From contig NZ_JOCB01000036.1 in assembly GCF_000718775.1 (NCBI RefSeq), forward strand, positions 1 to 64,000: a DNA stretch of 64,000 nucleotides, read 5' to 3'. The notes under the pieces were generated by a model. It saw only the letters and a list, made by a program, of their open reading frames with translations, was not told where the DNA came from and made no database searches. This document shows, piece after piece, positions 63,928-64,000 of the stretch. The first letter of the stretch is position 1, and every line of letters starts with the position of its first letter. A program made the translations under genes and the position numbers. This DNA is from Streptomyces sp. NRRL S-31. GTDB lineage: Bacteria; Actinomycetota; Actinomycetes; Streptomycetales; Streptomycetaceae.

Positions 63928-64000
63928 GTGACCGTGAACGCTAAGACCAGCCCGAGCGCTGGCAACACCTGGCGAGACCTGCCCGCGGCGCAGCAGCCCG
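63928..64000 (+). CDS. class II DAHP synthase, N-terminal fragment
   Basis: The first 24 residues are visible (M-T-V-N-A-K-T-S-P-S-A-G-N-T-W-R-D-L-P-A-A-Q-Q-P), matching my memory of streptomycete plant-type 3-deoxy-7-phosphoheptulonate synthase, with the W-R-x-L-P-A-x-Q-Q-P block typical of that class. It makes the first intermediate of the shikimate pathway. It is divergent from the trpE attenuator region, so the first aromatic step and the tryptophan branch sit side by side. Only the start is in the window. Confidence 0.75.
   Translation, partial: MTVNAKTSPSAGNTWRDLPAAQQP

Overview
The window is high-GC DNA from the chromosome of a Streptomyces species. The evidence is strong third-position GC bias, frequent GTG and TTG starts, few T-tracts after hairpins, a MacS/MacR two-component pair, an actinobacterial bcc-aa3 respiratory gene set, a SAM-IV riboswitch, and a trp leader peptide with three consecutive Trp codons. 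Gene content and order look like a conserved core-chromosome segment. I saw no insertion sequence, prophage, CRISPR array, tRNA, rRNA or PKS/NRPS cluster.

Layout. 1-3.6 kb: 2-oxoglutarate dehydrogenase E2 (partial) and E3, then leucyl aminopeptidase. 3.9-11.2 kb: lower-ligand and nucleotide-loop genes of cobalamin synthesis (cobS, cobT, and a CobU fused to a metallo-beta-lactamase-like domain), mixed with an MprF-like lysyltransferase-domain membrane protein and a methyltransferase. 11.2-19 kb: envelope and stress genes (HtrA-like lipoprotein protease, PspA and PspAA, a secreted protein, a NarL-type two-component system). 19.2-22.3 kb: an RND exporter. 22.3-27.2 kb: quinolinate synthase, an A-type Fe-S carrier, a PfkB-family kinase, and a cysteine desulfurase-TusA fusion, which together suggest NAD and Fe-S/sulfur supply. 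27.5-36.8 kb: cytochrome c oxidase and bc1 genes (ctaC-ctaD-ctaF, ctaE, qcrC-qcrA-qcrB), interrupted by an L,D-transpeptidase and a receiver-like protein. 37-39.7 kb: trpD, then a SAM-IV riboswitch in front of a class V aminotransferase/cysteine desulfurase-like gene. 39.8-46.4 kb: a stand-alone RAM domain, a rhomboid protease, a NYN-domain protein, two paralogous NlpC/P60 hydrolases and a metallopeptidase-like lipoprotein. 46.4-58.6 kb: two glycosyltransferases, a fatty-acyl-CoA ligase, a lipid-binding-type SRPBCC protein, an ArsA-like ATPase, glucokinase, an alpha/beta hydrolase and a PlsC acyltransferase. 58.6-64 kb: macS-macR, pfkA, and an attenuator-controlled trpE-trpG fusion divergent from a DAHP synthase that runs off the end.

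Regulation is the most informative layer. Upstream of nadA are three copies of the same spaced palindrome (CGTC-N5-GACG), which look like an operator array. ctaE carries a 9-bp-arm palindrome across its start, and ctaC has an inverted repeat beside its likely -10. The trpE leader, the SAM-IV aptamer followed by a seven-codon mini-ORF, and long hairpins before both NlpC/P60 genes point to RNA-level control. About fifteen genes have a TAnnnT-like hexamer ending 5-8 nt before the start codon and no Shine-Dalgarno, which fits leaderless mRNAs.

Small-scale instability is also visible. The macR stop codon lies inside a 9-bp tandem repeat. A perfect 32-bp duplication separates convergent pfkA and trpE and duplicates both stops. 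HtrA has a 15-bp repeat in its signal region, and 38-bp repeats follow cobT. None of this amounts to a clearly new enzyme system. The best candidates for something undescribed are the nadA operator array, the riboswitch plus mini-ORF leader, and the repeat-encoded macR stop.
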